A stretch of DNA of 64,000 nt from CAUVKI01 sp963552605 (GTDB lineage Bacteria > Bacillota > Clostridia > Tissierellales > Peptoniphilaceae), in assembly GCA_963552605.1 (NCBI GenBank), contig CAUVKI010000002.1:36652-100651 (forward strand), given 5' to 3'. Of the stretch, positions 1 to 8,337 are shown piece after piece; the stretch's first letter is position 1, and every line of letters begins with the position of its first letter. Below the pieces are notes generated by a model. The model did no database searches and was not told the DNA's origin. It saw only the letters and a list, made by a program, of their open reading frames with translations. The position numbers and the translations under genes are program-made.

Positions 1-23
1 TCTTTCATAAAATTCTTTTTCAC
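1..23 (-). CDS. Unidentified gene, first codons only
   Basis: A gene runs off the left edge on the minus strand. It probably starts at a GTG at 23-21, because a very strong ribosome binding site (GGGGGAGG read on the minus strand, 37-30) lies six bases upstream. An in-frame ATG at 8-6 is too far away. The visible peptide would be about seven residues, M-K-K-N-F-M-K. In Bacillus the motility operon is followed by rpsB, but these residues do not look like the start of ribosomal protein S2, so I do not name it. It has its own promoter and structured leader (separate entries). Confidence 0.55.
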
Positions 24-35
24 ACTTTTCCTCCC

Positions 36-84
36 CCAAGTTCGGAATCTCTATGTACCCTAATACATTCTTGCCTGAACTTGG
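36..84 (-). promoter_or_regulatory. 5' leader hairpin of the left-edge gene
   Basis: On the minus strand the 8-base arm CCAAGTTC (84-77) is perfectly complementary to GAACTTGG (43-36). A small inner stem ATGTA/TACAT can form in the loop. The 5' arm begins about six bases after the -10 box, so the hairpin would sit at the very 5' end of the mRNA, and the 3' arm touches the ribosome binding site at 37-30. It could protect the 5' end or limit ribosome access. It does not match a riboswitch class I know. Confidence 0.5.
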
Positions 85-89
85 TCGTT

Positions 90-119
90 ATTATATCATA
101 TACAAGCAACAACTGTCAA
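90..119 (-). promoter_or_regulatory. SigA-type promoter of the left-edge gene
   Basis: The minus strand reads TTGACA (119-114), 18 bases, then TATAAT (95-90). Both hexamers are perfect consensus. It lies between the terminator of the motility operon and the left-edge gene, so that gene is independently transcribed. Confidence 0.8.
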
Positions 120-170
120 TTTTAATATTTGTCAACTTGTCCGAAAATGCAGACGAAAAATATCCGCACA

Positions 171-197
171 CAAAAAAACAGGGAACTTTTCCCTGTT
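171..197 (-). terminator. Intrinsic terminator of the motility operon
   Basis: On the minus strand an 8-bp stem ACAGGGAA/TTCCCTGT with a 3-base loop is followed by seven T residues. It lies about 20 bases after the stop codon of the last operon gene and marks the end of the 32-kb motility transcript. Confidence 0.88.
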
Positions 198-215
198 TCT
201 CACAATTTATACAAT

Positions 216-803
216 TCACGACTTCTCGTTAATCCTCAAAATCATCTCCACTTCCCTCACTCCACGCCCCAACTTCTTGGCTATGCTCTCAACTGAAAGT
301 CCTTCTCCTTTGAGAGATAAAATCTGATTTGAAACCAAATCTCCGGAATTATCAAAATTCATAACCAAACTTCTGGCACTCCTATATGCATAGATATGAG
401 AGTCGTCTTTTTCCTCGGAAGTTTCATCACGATCTTTTTCAACTTCCTCTTTCTTCTTACTCGGACGGGTAACCGCCATATCAACTCTATCTACCGATTT
501 TTCCGACTTTTCAACGGGCTTTGTTTCTCTTAAAACCTTAAGCAGCTCCTTTCTGTCCGAATCAATATAAGTATAAGGCTTATCACGACTGCTGTCCGAA
601 GGTTTGCTTATATTTAACTTTTCAGCATCGGAAGTTGGAACACTCTTAATCCCCTGCCTGTAGCTTCTCTCCTTATCCTGTAAAACCCTCTTAAAATCCT
701 CATCAAAGTCATCATCTTTCTTCTTGTGTTCAATGAAAATCAACAAAAAAGCCAACGCCACAAAAAACATTCCCACAATCAGAAAAACAACATACCAATC
801 CAC
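216..803 (-). CDS. SwrB-like membrane-anchored motility protein
   Basis: A 195-residue protein with one N-terminal membrane helix (about residues 4-24), a long highly charged Lys/Glu/Asp linker, and a C-terminal helix-turn-helix-like segment (about 160-190, 'SVESIAKKLGRGVREVEMIL'). It is the last gene of the motility operon, just after sigD and fapA. Bacillus subtilis swrB (ylxL) holds the same place after sigD, and its product has the same layout; SwrB promotes maturation of the FliF/FliG/FliP basal body. The match rests on architecture and position, since sequence similarity in this family is low. The start is a GTG at 803, two bases after the fapA stop, with GGGAG ten bases upstream. The C-terminal helix might contact DNA, but the membrane anchor argues for a protein partner. 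Confidence 0.7.
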   Translation of the reverse strand: MDWYVVFLIVGMFFVALAFLLIFIEHKKKDDDFDEDFKRVLQDKERSYRQGIKSVPTSDAEKLNISKPSDSSRDKPYTYIDSDRKELLKVLRETKPVEKSEKSVDRVDMAVTRPSKKKEEVEKDRDETSEEKDDSHIYAYRSARSLVMNFDNSGDLVSNQILSLKGEGLSVESIAKKLGRGVREVEMILRINEKS

Positions 804-805
804 TC

Positions 806-2185
806 TTATAATGCTCCCACACGAATATCCGGACCGTCTTTATAAAAAGAGCAGGCTTTCATCTCGTCTCTGATAAAAAGGAACGCATCTCCAATGGAGA
901 TCTTAACGCCGGGATATATGATGTCGGATACACGAATCTTACCTGTATTGACGGCTTTCAAATCTTCCTCAATATCTGCAACTTCCCTTTTTGCCTCCTC
1001 CAAACTCACCATCAGACTGTCCCTCGCCAAGACCAACTTATCATAAACGGGTTTCTTTGACGGATCCAACTGACCCTGAGCAATCATAGACTCAAACACG
1101 GTTATATTGCTTATAAGCATTCTGAGTTTAGGCTCATTCTCCTTTATGAACTCCTGCTTTGCAAGATAAAGCTCCTTGGATTTGGGATCAACTCCCACAT
1201 CAAGCTCCGTCTTGGTAGCCATAGAAGAACCCACAATCTTTGCACTAATCTCTTTCTTTGCCTTGACCGATCCCCCCACGATTAAGCCCTTATTATAGGT
1301 GCAATTTATAGTTCCTCCGCTTGACACACTGCTGTGCATAATAGCGTCGGCAAAAATATCTCCCCCCACCGATACGACCGCATTCTCCAAAAACTTTGAA
1401 TGAAGCGAACCTGAAGTTTCCACACGATATTTCGAATAACCCTGAATACCGCCCTTCACCACTATGTCTGACGACGAAAAAATCTCTCCGCCTTCAACCT
1501 TTCCTCGAACTTCCACAGCTCCCGTAGCTTTAAGCACAAAACCGGTAAGCACATCGGTCTTTACTATAACACTTCCGTCAAAATCAATATTTCCGCTCGC
1601 CACCCCGATGGCATCAACCGTATAGGTATTCTCAACAACCACCTTGCCGTCCTGCAACCTAACCAAGCCGTTACAAACCGCATAGAGTTTGGATTTATCC
1701 TCGGAAAAAACCGTATTCTTTCCGCCCTTTACAGCTTTCGGCTTTCCGGGAGAAAAGGGAATTTCCTTTCCATACACATTCATTCCGTTTTCTCCGTCAA
1801 CCGGAGGTATTACCTCCGCAAGCAAAGCTCCTTGAACGGTTTTCTTAATGCTGTCCAAATTCTTATAGTCAACAGTGCCGTCATCAAGAAGCCTTGGTTT
1901 GACATCAGACGCGGATATGTCGAAATTATATTTAACTTCCCCGTCTTTGCCGGAAACCGGTTTTTTTCCGTTGGCAATTACAACTTCCCTATCAAATGAC
2001 GGTCTTGCCATAAAAGCCTTAAGCTCGTCTTCCATAAGTCCGAATTTTATGTATTCCTTTAGATCTCTCAGCGCATCCTCATAAGAAATCGGCTTACTCT
2101 TGTATGCTTCCCCAGACATAATTAAACGTGCTTCCATTCCGTCGGAAGACACGTTAACATTCAAACAGTTATTAACTCTTTGCAT
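806..2185 (-). CDS. fapA: FapA family polymerization protein (DUF342)
   Basis: A 459-residue protein of the FapA/DUF342 family. The N-terminal domain (to about 190) is followed by a glycine-rich parallel beta-helix-like region (about 195-330, repeats of the type VxVxGxVxGG), and then a coiled-coil stretch (about 350-420). FapA proteins regulate surface or motility functions and some relatives oligomerise; the exact role in flagellar operons is unknown. It lies between sigD and the swrB-like gene. I take the start at the ATG at 2185 because AAGGGGG precedes it by six bases; an upstream in-frame ATG at 2203 has no good ribosome binding site. No signal peptide or membrane helix is visible, so it is probably cytoplasmic. 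Confidence 0.82.
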   Translation of the reverse strand: MQRVNNCLNVNVSSDGMEARLIMSGEAYKSKPISYEDALRDLKEYIKFGLMEDELKAFMARPSFDREVVIANGKKPVSGKDGEVKYNFDISASDVKPRLLDDGTVDYKNLDSIKKTVQGALLAEVIPPVDGENGMNVYGKEIPFSPGKPKAVKGGKNTVFSEDKSKLYAVCNGLVRLQDGKVVVENTYTVDAIGVASGNIDFDGSVIVKTDVLTGFVLKATGAVEVRGKVEGGEIFSSSDIVVKGGIQGYSKYRVETSGSLHSKFLENAVVSVGGDIFADAIMHSSVSSGGTINCTYNKGLIVGGSVKAKKEISAKIVGSSMATKTELDVGVDPKSKELYLAKQEFIKENEPKLRMLISNITVFESMIAQGQLDPSKKPVYDKLVLARDSLMVSLEEAKREVADIEEDLKAVNTGKIRVSDIIYPGVKISIGDAFLFIRDEMKACSFYKDGPDIRVGAL

Positions 2186-2213
2186 AATTTCCCCCTTAAA
2201 CATACCACCGGAT

Positions 2214-2969
2214 TTACCAAGTAGCCGATGTGATACCCTCTTTTTCCAAATAATTCTTCATCTTAAGGATTGTCTTGCTGTGTATTTGTGAAATCCTGGA
2301 TTCCGACAGCTTCAAGATCTCACCGATTTCTTTGTAGGTAAGCTCCTCATAATAATAAAGCGTAATAACCATACGCTCATTTTCATTCAACGATCTTATG
2401 GAATCGGCAAGCAGTCTTTTAATCTCCTTTTTGCCGAGAACATCTTCCGGCTTTTCCTGATTATGACTTATGAAATAATCACCGGCACTTGCAATCATCT
2501 CTTCCAATGAGGACACGCCAAAAGTGGAAATGTCCGCCAAAGTCATTTCCAGTTCTTCACGATCAACGCCTATATGGCTCGCTATTTCGTCATTGGTAGG
2601 GGAACGCCCAAGCTTATTCTCCAAAAAAGAAATGGCATTTTGTACGCTCTTTGACTTCTTTCTAAGGGATCTCGGTATCCAATCCAACTTGCGGATACTG
2701 TCTATAATTGCTCCCTTTATGCGAATTTGAGCATAGGTCTCAAATTTGATATTTTTAGTCAAATCAAACTTATCAATACTGTCAATAAGCCCTAATGCGC
2801 CATAACCCAACAAATCCTCATATTCGATTTTAGCACCGTAAAAATTATACATTCTGCCGGCAATGATTTTCACCAAATCAACATAAGCCTCTATAAGCTG
2901 TTTTTTAAGCTCCTTATCCTTGGTTTGGTTATATCTTTTCCACAGCAAATCAAGATCCGCTCCGGTCAT
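2214..2969 (-). CDS. sigD: Motility RNA polymerase sigma factor SigD/FliA
   Basis: A 251-residue sigma-70 family protein of the FliA/SigD/WhiG group. Region 2 is at about residues 20-90 ('YEDLLGYGALGLIDSIDKFD', 'FETYAQIRIKGAIIDSIRKL'), region 3 at about 95-160, and the region 4 helix-turn-helix at about 205-240 ('LTYKEIGEILKLSESRISQI'). It directs core polymerase to late flagellar genes (filament, anti-sigma FlgM, methyl-accepting proteins), none of which are in the window. Its ATG follows the cheD stop codon directly, so translation is coupled. Placing sigD near the end of a very long operon is known in Bacillus to make its level depend on transcription reaching the distal end. No promoter with the SigD consensus was found in the window. 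Confidence 0.95.
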   Translation of the reverse strand: MTGADLDLLWKRYNQTKDKELKKQLIEAYVDLVKIIAGRMYNFYGAKIEYEDLLGYGALGLIDSIDKFDLTKNIKFETYAQIRIKGAIIDSIRKLDWIPRSLRKKSKSVQNAISFLENKLGRSPTNDEIASHIGVDREELEMTLADISTFGVSSLEEMIASAGDYFISHNQEKPEDVLGKKEIKRLLADSIRSLNENERMVITLYYYEELTYKEIGEILKLSESRISQIHSKTILKMKNYLEKEGITSATW

Positions 2970-3458
2970 CTAAATCGTCTTCTCTCCATGACCAATAGTC
3001 TTAACAAATAAGCCCCCGTTTGCAGAATCCAAAACAATAGTTCTTCCGAAATTCCCTCCGGTGTCCTCAGCTTTCAGAGGAATTCCCAGCTGCTTAAGTT
3101 TTTCTTTGACGGCCTGAGCATTTCTCTCACCCACCTTAAGCTTATCTCCTCCGGAATTGAAATTAAACATCTGTGATCCGCCCGCAATCTTCGCCACTAA
3201 ATTGAGCTTCTTACAACCCATCTTAATCATCTCGTCAAAGAGAGCCTGAACCCCGGTATCCGCAAATTTCGCCTTATTCTCATTGTTTTTAATCTCTTTG
3301 CTCGAAGGGAGCATCACATGCACCATACCCACAGCCTTAGTTGTTTTATCATATAAAGTTACCCCTACACAGGAACCCAACCCCAAGGTCGTAAGCAAGT
3401 CCGGTGCCTTTGAAACCTTCAAATCAGCCATACCTATTTTCAGAGTAGTTCCTGCCAT
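2970..3458 (-). CDS. cheD: Chemoreceptor glutamine deamidase CheD
   Basis: A 162-residue CheD. It deamidates glutamines on chemoreceptors and also binds and stimulates the phosphatase CheC. The catalytic Cys30 in 'LGLGSCVGV' and His47 in 'GMVHVMLP' are both present, as is the conserved 'IAGGSQMF' segment near residue 92. It lies between cheC and sigD; one base separates it from cheC. CheC-CheD-CheY-P feedback is the adaptation loop known from Bacillus and Thermotoga, and all three partners are in this operon. Confidence 0.95.
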   Translation of the reverse strand: MAGTTLKIGMADLKVSKAPDLLTTLGLGSCVGVTLYDKTTKAVGMVHVMLPSSKEIKNNENKAKFADTGVQALFDEMIKMGCKKLNLVAKIAGGSQMFNFNSGGDKLKVGERNAQAVKEKLKQLGIPLKAEDTGGNFGRTIVLDSANGGLFVKTIGHGEKTI

Positions 3459-3459
3459 C

Positions 3460-4074
3460 TTAATTGACCCCCAACGCTTTCAGCATAACATTGAAAGAAT
3501 CCAAATCAGGGATAAAAAACAGGTTTCCCTTAATTAAAAGATCGTCCTCCCCCTCAAATACAGTTTCAATCATAAGCACATTATCGGCAATATAACCGTA
3601 TTGTATAGCCGGCACACTTAAAATGGCTCCTGCCATATCCAAAGAAAAAGAAGGTATTGAAATAAAAATTTTAAGGCTTGTAATCTGTGAAAGTGAATTG
3701 GAGTATGACGAGGCGAGAATATTTCCTATCTCCTGCAAAGCGGAAACATCGGACTCATCTATTTCGTCGGGCGTTTTATTTCTGCCGTAAAGAGCATTTG
3801 TGAGGTTAATCGCAGACTGAGTATCCAAAGCAAACATAATATTTCCCACAATATCTTCCGAAAGCTCAAAATAAATCCCTACTATGAGGTTCTCCTCACC
3901 GCCCAAAATAGTCGCAACATCTTGAAATTCCATAATTCGCACATTGGGAACACGCATATCTACTTTTTTATTAAGCATCTGCGCAAGGGCAGTCGCCGCA
4001 TTCCCCGCACCTATATTACCCAATTCTTTCAGTATATCAATAACCATATCGTTGATATTATCTAATGTTTGCAT
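3460..4074 (-). CDS. cheC: CheY-P phosphatase CheC
   Basis: A 204-residue CheC with two D/S-x3-E-x2-N phosphatase motifs: D13-E17-N20 in 'DILKELGNIGAGNA', and S111-E115-N118 in 'SALQEIGNILASSY'. Both are intact, so two active sites are expected. It removes phosphate from CheY-P and is activated by CheD, the next gene. The family fold is shared with FliY in the same operon, which probably acts at the motor while CheC acts near the receptors. Length is typical. Confidence 0.95.
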   Translation of the reverse strand: MQTLDNINDMVIDILKELGNIGAGNAATALAQMLNKKVDMRVPNVRIMEFQDVATILGGEENLIVGIYFELSEDIVGNIMFALDTQSAINLTNALYGRNKTPDEIDESDVSALQEIGNILASSYSNSLSQITSLKIFISIPSFSLDMAGAILSVPAIQYGYIADNVLMIETVFEGEDDLLIKGNLFFIPDLDSFNVMLKALGVN

Positions 4075-4089
4075 TGTTTCTTACTCCTA

Positions 4090-4527
4090 TTAATTCTCAA
4101 GTATTTTTGCCAAATCCAGAATTATGATAAGCCGACCGTCCTGCGTCTTTCCAATCCCCGTTATCAACTCCTCCGTCACCTGATCGGAAGATGCCTGTGC
4201 AGCTTGGTCGATTTTATCCTGAGGTATATTTATCACCTCGGATGATGAATCCACTACCAACCCCACAGTCAACTCGTCTTTCATAACGACAATAGTACGA
4301 GAGTAAGAATCCTCTTCCTTTTCCATAAGACCGAGTTTGGATCTCAAATCCAAAACCGTCACCACATCGCCTCTTAGGTTCATAACGCCCTTAACATAGG
4401 GATAGGTATTAGGCACTCTGGTGGTTTTTGAAGGCTTCTCGATCCCTTTTACGCACCTTATCGGAAGACCGTAAAACTCATCACTCAGCTTGAAAACCAC
4501 ATACTTGTTATCCATTGTATCAGCCAT
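4090..4527 (-). CDS. cheW: Chemotaxis coupling protein CheW
   Basis: A 145-residue single-domain CheW (SH3-like beta barrels). It links chemoreceptors to the histidine kinase CheA, coded directly upstream. Typical family segments are 'FYGLPIRCVKGIEKP' near residue 17 and 'VKGVMNLRGDVVTVLDLR' near residue 45. The ATG at 4527 follows GGAGG by five bases. Length is close to the usual 140-160 residues, and no receiver domain is fused, so this is CheW and not CheV. Confidence 0.95.
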   Translation of the reverse strand: MADTMDNKYVVFKLSDEFYGLPIRCVKGIEKPSKTTRVPNTYPYVKGVMNLRGDVVTVLDLRSKLGLMEKEEDSYSRTIVVMKDELTVGLVVDSSSEVINIPQDKIDQAAQASSDQVTEELITGIGKTQDGRLIIILDLAKILEN

Positions 4528-4536
4528 ATCCGCCTC

Positions 4537-6585
4537 CTATATCAAGAGATTTGTGTCAATTATTAGGGAAATGCTCCCGTCTCCCAAAATCGTAGCGCCT
4601 GAAAGATATTTCACAGTTCCCAGATAATTTCCCAAGTTCTTAATAACAATCTCTTGCTGACCGATCAAATTATCAACCACGACTCCCGCCTGCTTTGCTC
4701 CTTTGCGAATTACAACAACCGTGAGTTCTCTCTCTCCATCGTCATCTTCATACATACCGAGTAAATTTTTAAGCTTCACTATCGGAAGCGTCTTTCCTCT
4801 GAAAAGAACCACATCTTGACCCTGAACATCACGAATTGAAGTTGAATGTATCGTTATAATCTCAGAAATGGAACTCAAAGGAATAGCATAAATCTCCTCT
4901 TCCAATTTTATCAGAAGTGCATGTATTATTGCAAGTGTCAGCGGTAGCCGAATTATAAATTTACTCCCCTTATCTTTTTCCGTTTCCACTTCCACGACGC
5001 CGTTAATAGCTTCAATCTTACTCTTCACCACATCCAAACCGACGCCTCTTCCGGAAACATCGGTGATTTTCTCCGCCGTGCTGAATCCCGCCTGAAAGAG
5101 AAGTGCAACCTTATCTTCCTTTGACATCATATCTAATTCCTGCTGAGAAAGAAGCCCTTTCTCCACCGCTTTTCTTGCAACTCTTTCCTCGTCAATTCCT
5201 CCTCCGTCATCGCCCACTTCAATCACAACATTATTTCCGTCAGGATATGCTCGCAAAACAAGCATACCTTTCTCAGGTTTACCCTTTTTTATACGATCCT
5301 CGGGAGTTTCTATGCCGTGATCCAACGAATTTCTTATCATATGCAAAAGAGGATCTCCTATCTCGTCAATAACCGTACGATCGACTTCAGTTTCCTCTCC
5401 CGACATCTCCAAATCCACTTCTTTCCCAAGCTCTTTAGATAAATCTCTAACTAATCTGGGAAAACGGTTAAACACCCTCTCCACCGGCACCATTCGAACT
5501 TTCATCACAGCTTCATTAAGACTCGTCGTAATCCTCTCAAGGTACTCAATCGTCTCCGTGAGTCCTTCCATAGATTCATAGCCGCTTAAATCGTCCATTC
5601 GGGTTTTTATTATGATAAGTTCGCTCACAAGGTTCATAAGGCTGTCCAAACGCTCTATGTCCACTCGGACGGATTTTTGAGCCACGCCTTTCTTAGCTGC
5701 GGACTTATTATCCGCTTTCACCTCCGCAACCGGAGGTGCAGCTTTGGCATCTTTAGGCGAATGAGCATTATCTTTTACTTCCTCCTGCTCCTGATGTTTC
5801 TTTTCAGCTTCGTCAAGAATTCCCATTATATCGGAAACCTCGTACAACTCAAGTTCACTTATAGTTTCCATAATGTGCTTAATCACTTCTATGTCCGATT
5901 CCGTCACCAAACACAAAGCGAATTCTCTATCAAATTGTTCATTCTCAATATCTTGTGAAGAAGGAACTGATCTTACAATCTCTCCGTGATCTTCCAATGT
6001 GCTGAATGTCACAAAAGCTCTGGCTGACTTTAATACACATTTCTCGTCCAACACAACTCTGATTGAGAAAACATTCATATCCTGTTCTTTTGCCTTCTGA
6101 AGCACAGCCATCAATACATCGTCCACAGGAACAGCCGACTTCACTGAAGGTTCTTCGACGACGGATTCTTTGGGCTTGATCGCTTTCTCTTGCGGCTTTC
6201 CTGAGAGAAGGGCGTTTAACTTGTCTATGATATCCTGATGTGTGTCGGTTCCCTCACTTCCGGATTCCACAACTTCATTAACCTGAGCGTCCAAAGCGTC
6301 AAAGCACTCAAAAAGCAAGTCCACTATATCGCCTGTAAGTACCATATTTCCGCTTCTAACCTCTGAAAGCACATTCTCCATATCATGGGTGAGGTTAGCC
6401 ATATTTTGAAATCCCATAGTCCCCGCCATACCTTTTATGGTATGTGCCACTCGGAATATTTCGTTCACTTGACTTACATCTTCGGGATTTTTTTCAAGCT
6501 CCATAAGCACATCTGTCATAAGCTGCAAATGTTCTCTGGCTTCCTCCACGAAGATACTCATATACTGATTAACATCGAGATCCAT
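4537..6585 (-). CDS. cheA: Chemotaxis sensor histidine kinase CheA
   Basis: A 682-residue CheA with the full five-domain layout. P1 (HPt) carries the phospho-accepting His48 in 'VAHTIKGMAGTMG'. P2 (about 165-260) docks CheY/CheB, P3 (about 305-365) dimerises, P4 is the ATPase ('HMIRNSLDHGIETPEDR' N-box, 'VGDDGGGID' and 'GRGVGLDVV' G-boxes), and P5 (about 545-682) is the CheW-like regulatory domain. An acidic, Lys-rich linker separates P2 and P3. It phosphorylates CheY and CheB, both in this operon. The ATG at 6585 has GGAGG seven bases upstream; CheB ends two bases before it. Confidence 0.97.
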   Translation of the reverse strand: MDLDVNQYMSIFVEEAREHLQLMTDVLMELEKNPEDVSQVNEIFRVAHTIKGMAGTMGFQNMANLTHDMENVLSEVRSGNMVLTGDIVDLLFECFDALDAQVNEVVESGSEGTDTHQDIIDKLNALLSGKPQEKAIKPKESVVEEPSVKSAVPVDDVLMAVLQKAKEQDMNVFSIRVVLDEKCVLKSARAFVTFSTLEDHGEIVRSVPSSQDIENEQFDREFALCLVTESDIEVIKHIMETISELELYEVSDIMGILDEAEKKHQEQEEVKDNAHSPKDAKAAPPVAEVKADNKSAAKKGVAQKSVRVDIERLDSLMNLVSELIIIKTRMDDLSGYESMEGLTETIEYLERITTSLNEAVMKVRMVPVERVFNRFPRLVRDLSKELGKEVDLEMSGEETEVDRTVIDEIGDPLLHMIRNSLDHGIETPEDRIKKGKPEKGMLVLRAYPDGNNVVIEVGDDGGGIDEERVARKAVEKGLLSQQELDMMSKEDKVALLFQAGFSTAEKITDVSGRGVGLDVVKSKIEAINGVVEVETEKDKGSKFIIRLPLTLAIIHALLIKLEEEIYAIPLSSISEIITIHSTSIRDVQGQDVVLFRGKTLPIVKLKNLLGMYEDDDGERELTVVVIRKGAKQAGVVVDNLIGQQEIVIKNLGNYLGTVKYLSGATILGDGSISLIIDTNLLI

Positions 6586-6587
6586 TT

Positions 6588-7667
6588 TTACACCTCCATG
6601 TATTTAGATATTGTTCTTTCCACATCATACAACGATACCACATCATCGACAAGCTTAGCCTCAATCGCAGCCTTGGGCATACCGAAAACCACGGAAGTGG
6701 CTTCATCTTGAGCTATAACTTTGCACCCTGTGGGCTTTAGAATTTTCAAGCCCTTAGTTCCGTCAGAACCCATTCCCGTGAGAATCACGGCAATCTTTTT
6801 ATATCCCGAAATCTTGGCTGCCGAGTCAAACATATTATCCACTGTGGGTCTTAAATTTAACCACTTCTCCGTCTGATCCAATCTGCACACAAGCTTATCC
6901 CCTTCTTTTTTTATCCTAAGGTGATAATCCCCCGGAGCTACATAAACACAACCTCTATATAGCACATCTCCATCCTGTGCTTCTTTTACATAGAGCTCGC
7001 TTAATGAATTCAATCTGTCCGCCAAGGATTTTGTAAATTTCGCCGGCATATGTTGAACAATAACTACGGCGGCATTGATGGACGAAGGAAACTTCGGTAT
7101 TACCGACTGAAGCGACTTAGGTCCTCCGGTTGATGAGCCTATAAGTACCAAATTACGAAATGAAGTATTCTTTTGAGGCAATCTGCCGTTATCAGGAGAA
7201 ATTGATCTCCCCGAAACCGCAGTCGCAGTGGAACTTCTCACCGCAGGTTGCGAAAAAGAAAATCTCCTCTTTATTCTACTACAATATTTAATCTTTTCAA
7301 TAATTTCTTTTTTTTGCTCTGATTGGTTTAACGAGAATAAATTATTGGGTTTGGGAAGAAAGTCCACAGCTCCCAATTCCAGCGCATCTATCGTCTGCTG
7401 AGCTCCCTCTTGAGTAAGAGAAGAAATCATAACAACGGGAGTGGGGTTTTTAATTTCATTAAGTCTTTTCAAAGCCTCAAGCCCTGTCATCTTAGGCATC
7501 TCTATATCCATTGTCACAACATTGGGTTTAAGTTTTTCGATCATATTAAGACACTCAAGCCCATTTTTCGCTTCCCCTACAACCTGAATTTCAGGATCCG
7601 ACAAAGCAATATCCGTCAGTATTTTTCTTATCAGAACCGAATCATCACATATCAACAACTTAATCAT
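6588..7667 (-). CDS. cheB: Chemoreceptor methylesterase/deamidase CheB
   Basis: A 359-residue CheB: N-terminal receiver domain (Asp8, Asp9 and phospho-acceptor Asp54 in 'VTMDIEMP'), a variable linker, and a C-terminal methylesterase with the serine in 'IGSSTGGPKS', histidine in 'VQHMPAKFT' and aspartate in 'GMGSDGTKG'. It removes methyl groups from receptors after phosphorylation by CheA. I start it at the ATG at 7667, nine bases after GGAGG and overlapping the PilZ gene by 8 bases, rather than at the in-frame ATG at 7685. The partner methyltransferase cheR is not in the window. Confidence 0.95.
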   Translation of the reverse strand: MIKLLICDDSVLIRKILTDIALSDPEIQVVGEAKNGLECLNMIEKLKPNVVTMDIEMPKMTGLEALKRLNEIKNPTPVVMISSLTQEGAQQTIDALELGAVDFLPKPNNLFSLNQSEQKKEIIEKIKYCSRIKRRFSFSQPAVRSSTATAVSGRSISPDNGRLPQKNTSFRNLVLIGSSTGGPKSLQSVIPKFPSSINAAVVIVQHMPAKFTKSLADRLNSLSELYVKEAQDGDVLYRGCVYVAPGDYHLRIKKEGDKLVCRLDQTEKWLNLRPTVDNMFDSAAKISGYKKIAVILTGMGSDGTKGLKILKPTGCKVIAQDEATSVVFGMPKAAIEAKLVDDVVSLYDVERTISKYMEV

Positions 7668-8328
7668 CGGCTCTGCCCTCCGCAATAAGATGTCTGTGAT
7701 ACTCGAAAAGATACTTGACTATAATATCCTCTTGAAGTTCAGTCAATCCCTCAAAAATCAACGCATACTGAAATTTGTGGCGCACACTCTTATTATCCAA
7801 TTTTCTGACCACTTTTAATTTTGACACAACCTTGGATTCTCCCAAATCAATCTCACAATCCAATTCATCTCCTTCAGAAAAAGTCAAATTGGAAAAAACT
7901 TTCACTCCTCCTGCGGAAATATCAACGGTTTCAGTATCCTCCGCTTTTTCCTTACCCTCGATATAACAGATAAGCTTAATCGGAAGCGAACAGCCCATTC
8001 TGAAACTGTTTCTGTTCTGCCTTGACTTAAATCCGGAAATTCGCTCCACCAGCAACATATAACCGTTATCCTTGATGGTTTCTTTGATCAGAAATTCGCT
8101 AAATATCTCCCCGCGAATCTCAGATTTAGCGGAAATCAAAATCCTGCTCCCTCTGGGAAAATACGCATACATCCCTTTCTTGATAGGACCCAGTATCAAC
8201 CATTCCATATCATTTATCTCTACGATTTGTGATGTATAGTCATAGAAATCTATCTCCCTTTCCCCGACACTTTCAATGCCCGCTCTTGCAACACCAATTT
8301 TCATTCCGACTTCAATATCCCGTATCAT
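7660..8328 (-). CDS. PilZ-domain (YcgR-like) c-di-GMP effector
   Basis: A 222-residue protein with an N-terminal YcgR-type barrel (about 1-95) and a C-terminal PilZ domain (about 98-215). The c-di-GMP binding signatures are intact: RxxxR in 'NRNSFRMGC' near residue 107, and DxSxxG in 'DISAGGVKV' near residue 138. Related proteins (YcgR, DgrA/YpfA) bind the MotA stator or FliG when c-di-GMP is high and slow the motor. The gene lies between flhG and cheB, inside the operon that also codes MotAB and FliG. The ATG at 8328 has a GAGGTGAG site upstream. Confidence 0.88.
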   Translation of the reverse strand: MIRDIEVGMKIGVARAGIESVGEREIDFYDYTSQIVEINDMEWLILGPIKKGMYAYFPRGSRILISAKSEIRGEIFSEFLIKETIKDNGYMLLVERISGFKSRQNRNSFRMGCSLPIKLICYIEGKEKAEDTETVDISAGGVKVFSNLTFSEGDELDCEIDLGESKVVSKLKVVRKLDNKSVRHKFQYALIFEGLTELQEDIIVKYLFEYHRHLIAEGRADD

Positions 8329-8337
8329 AAACTCACC

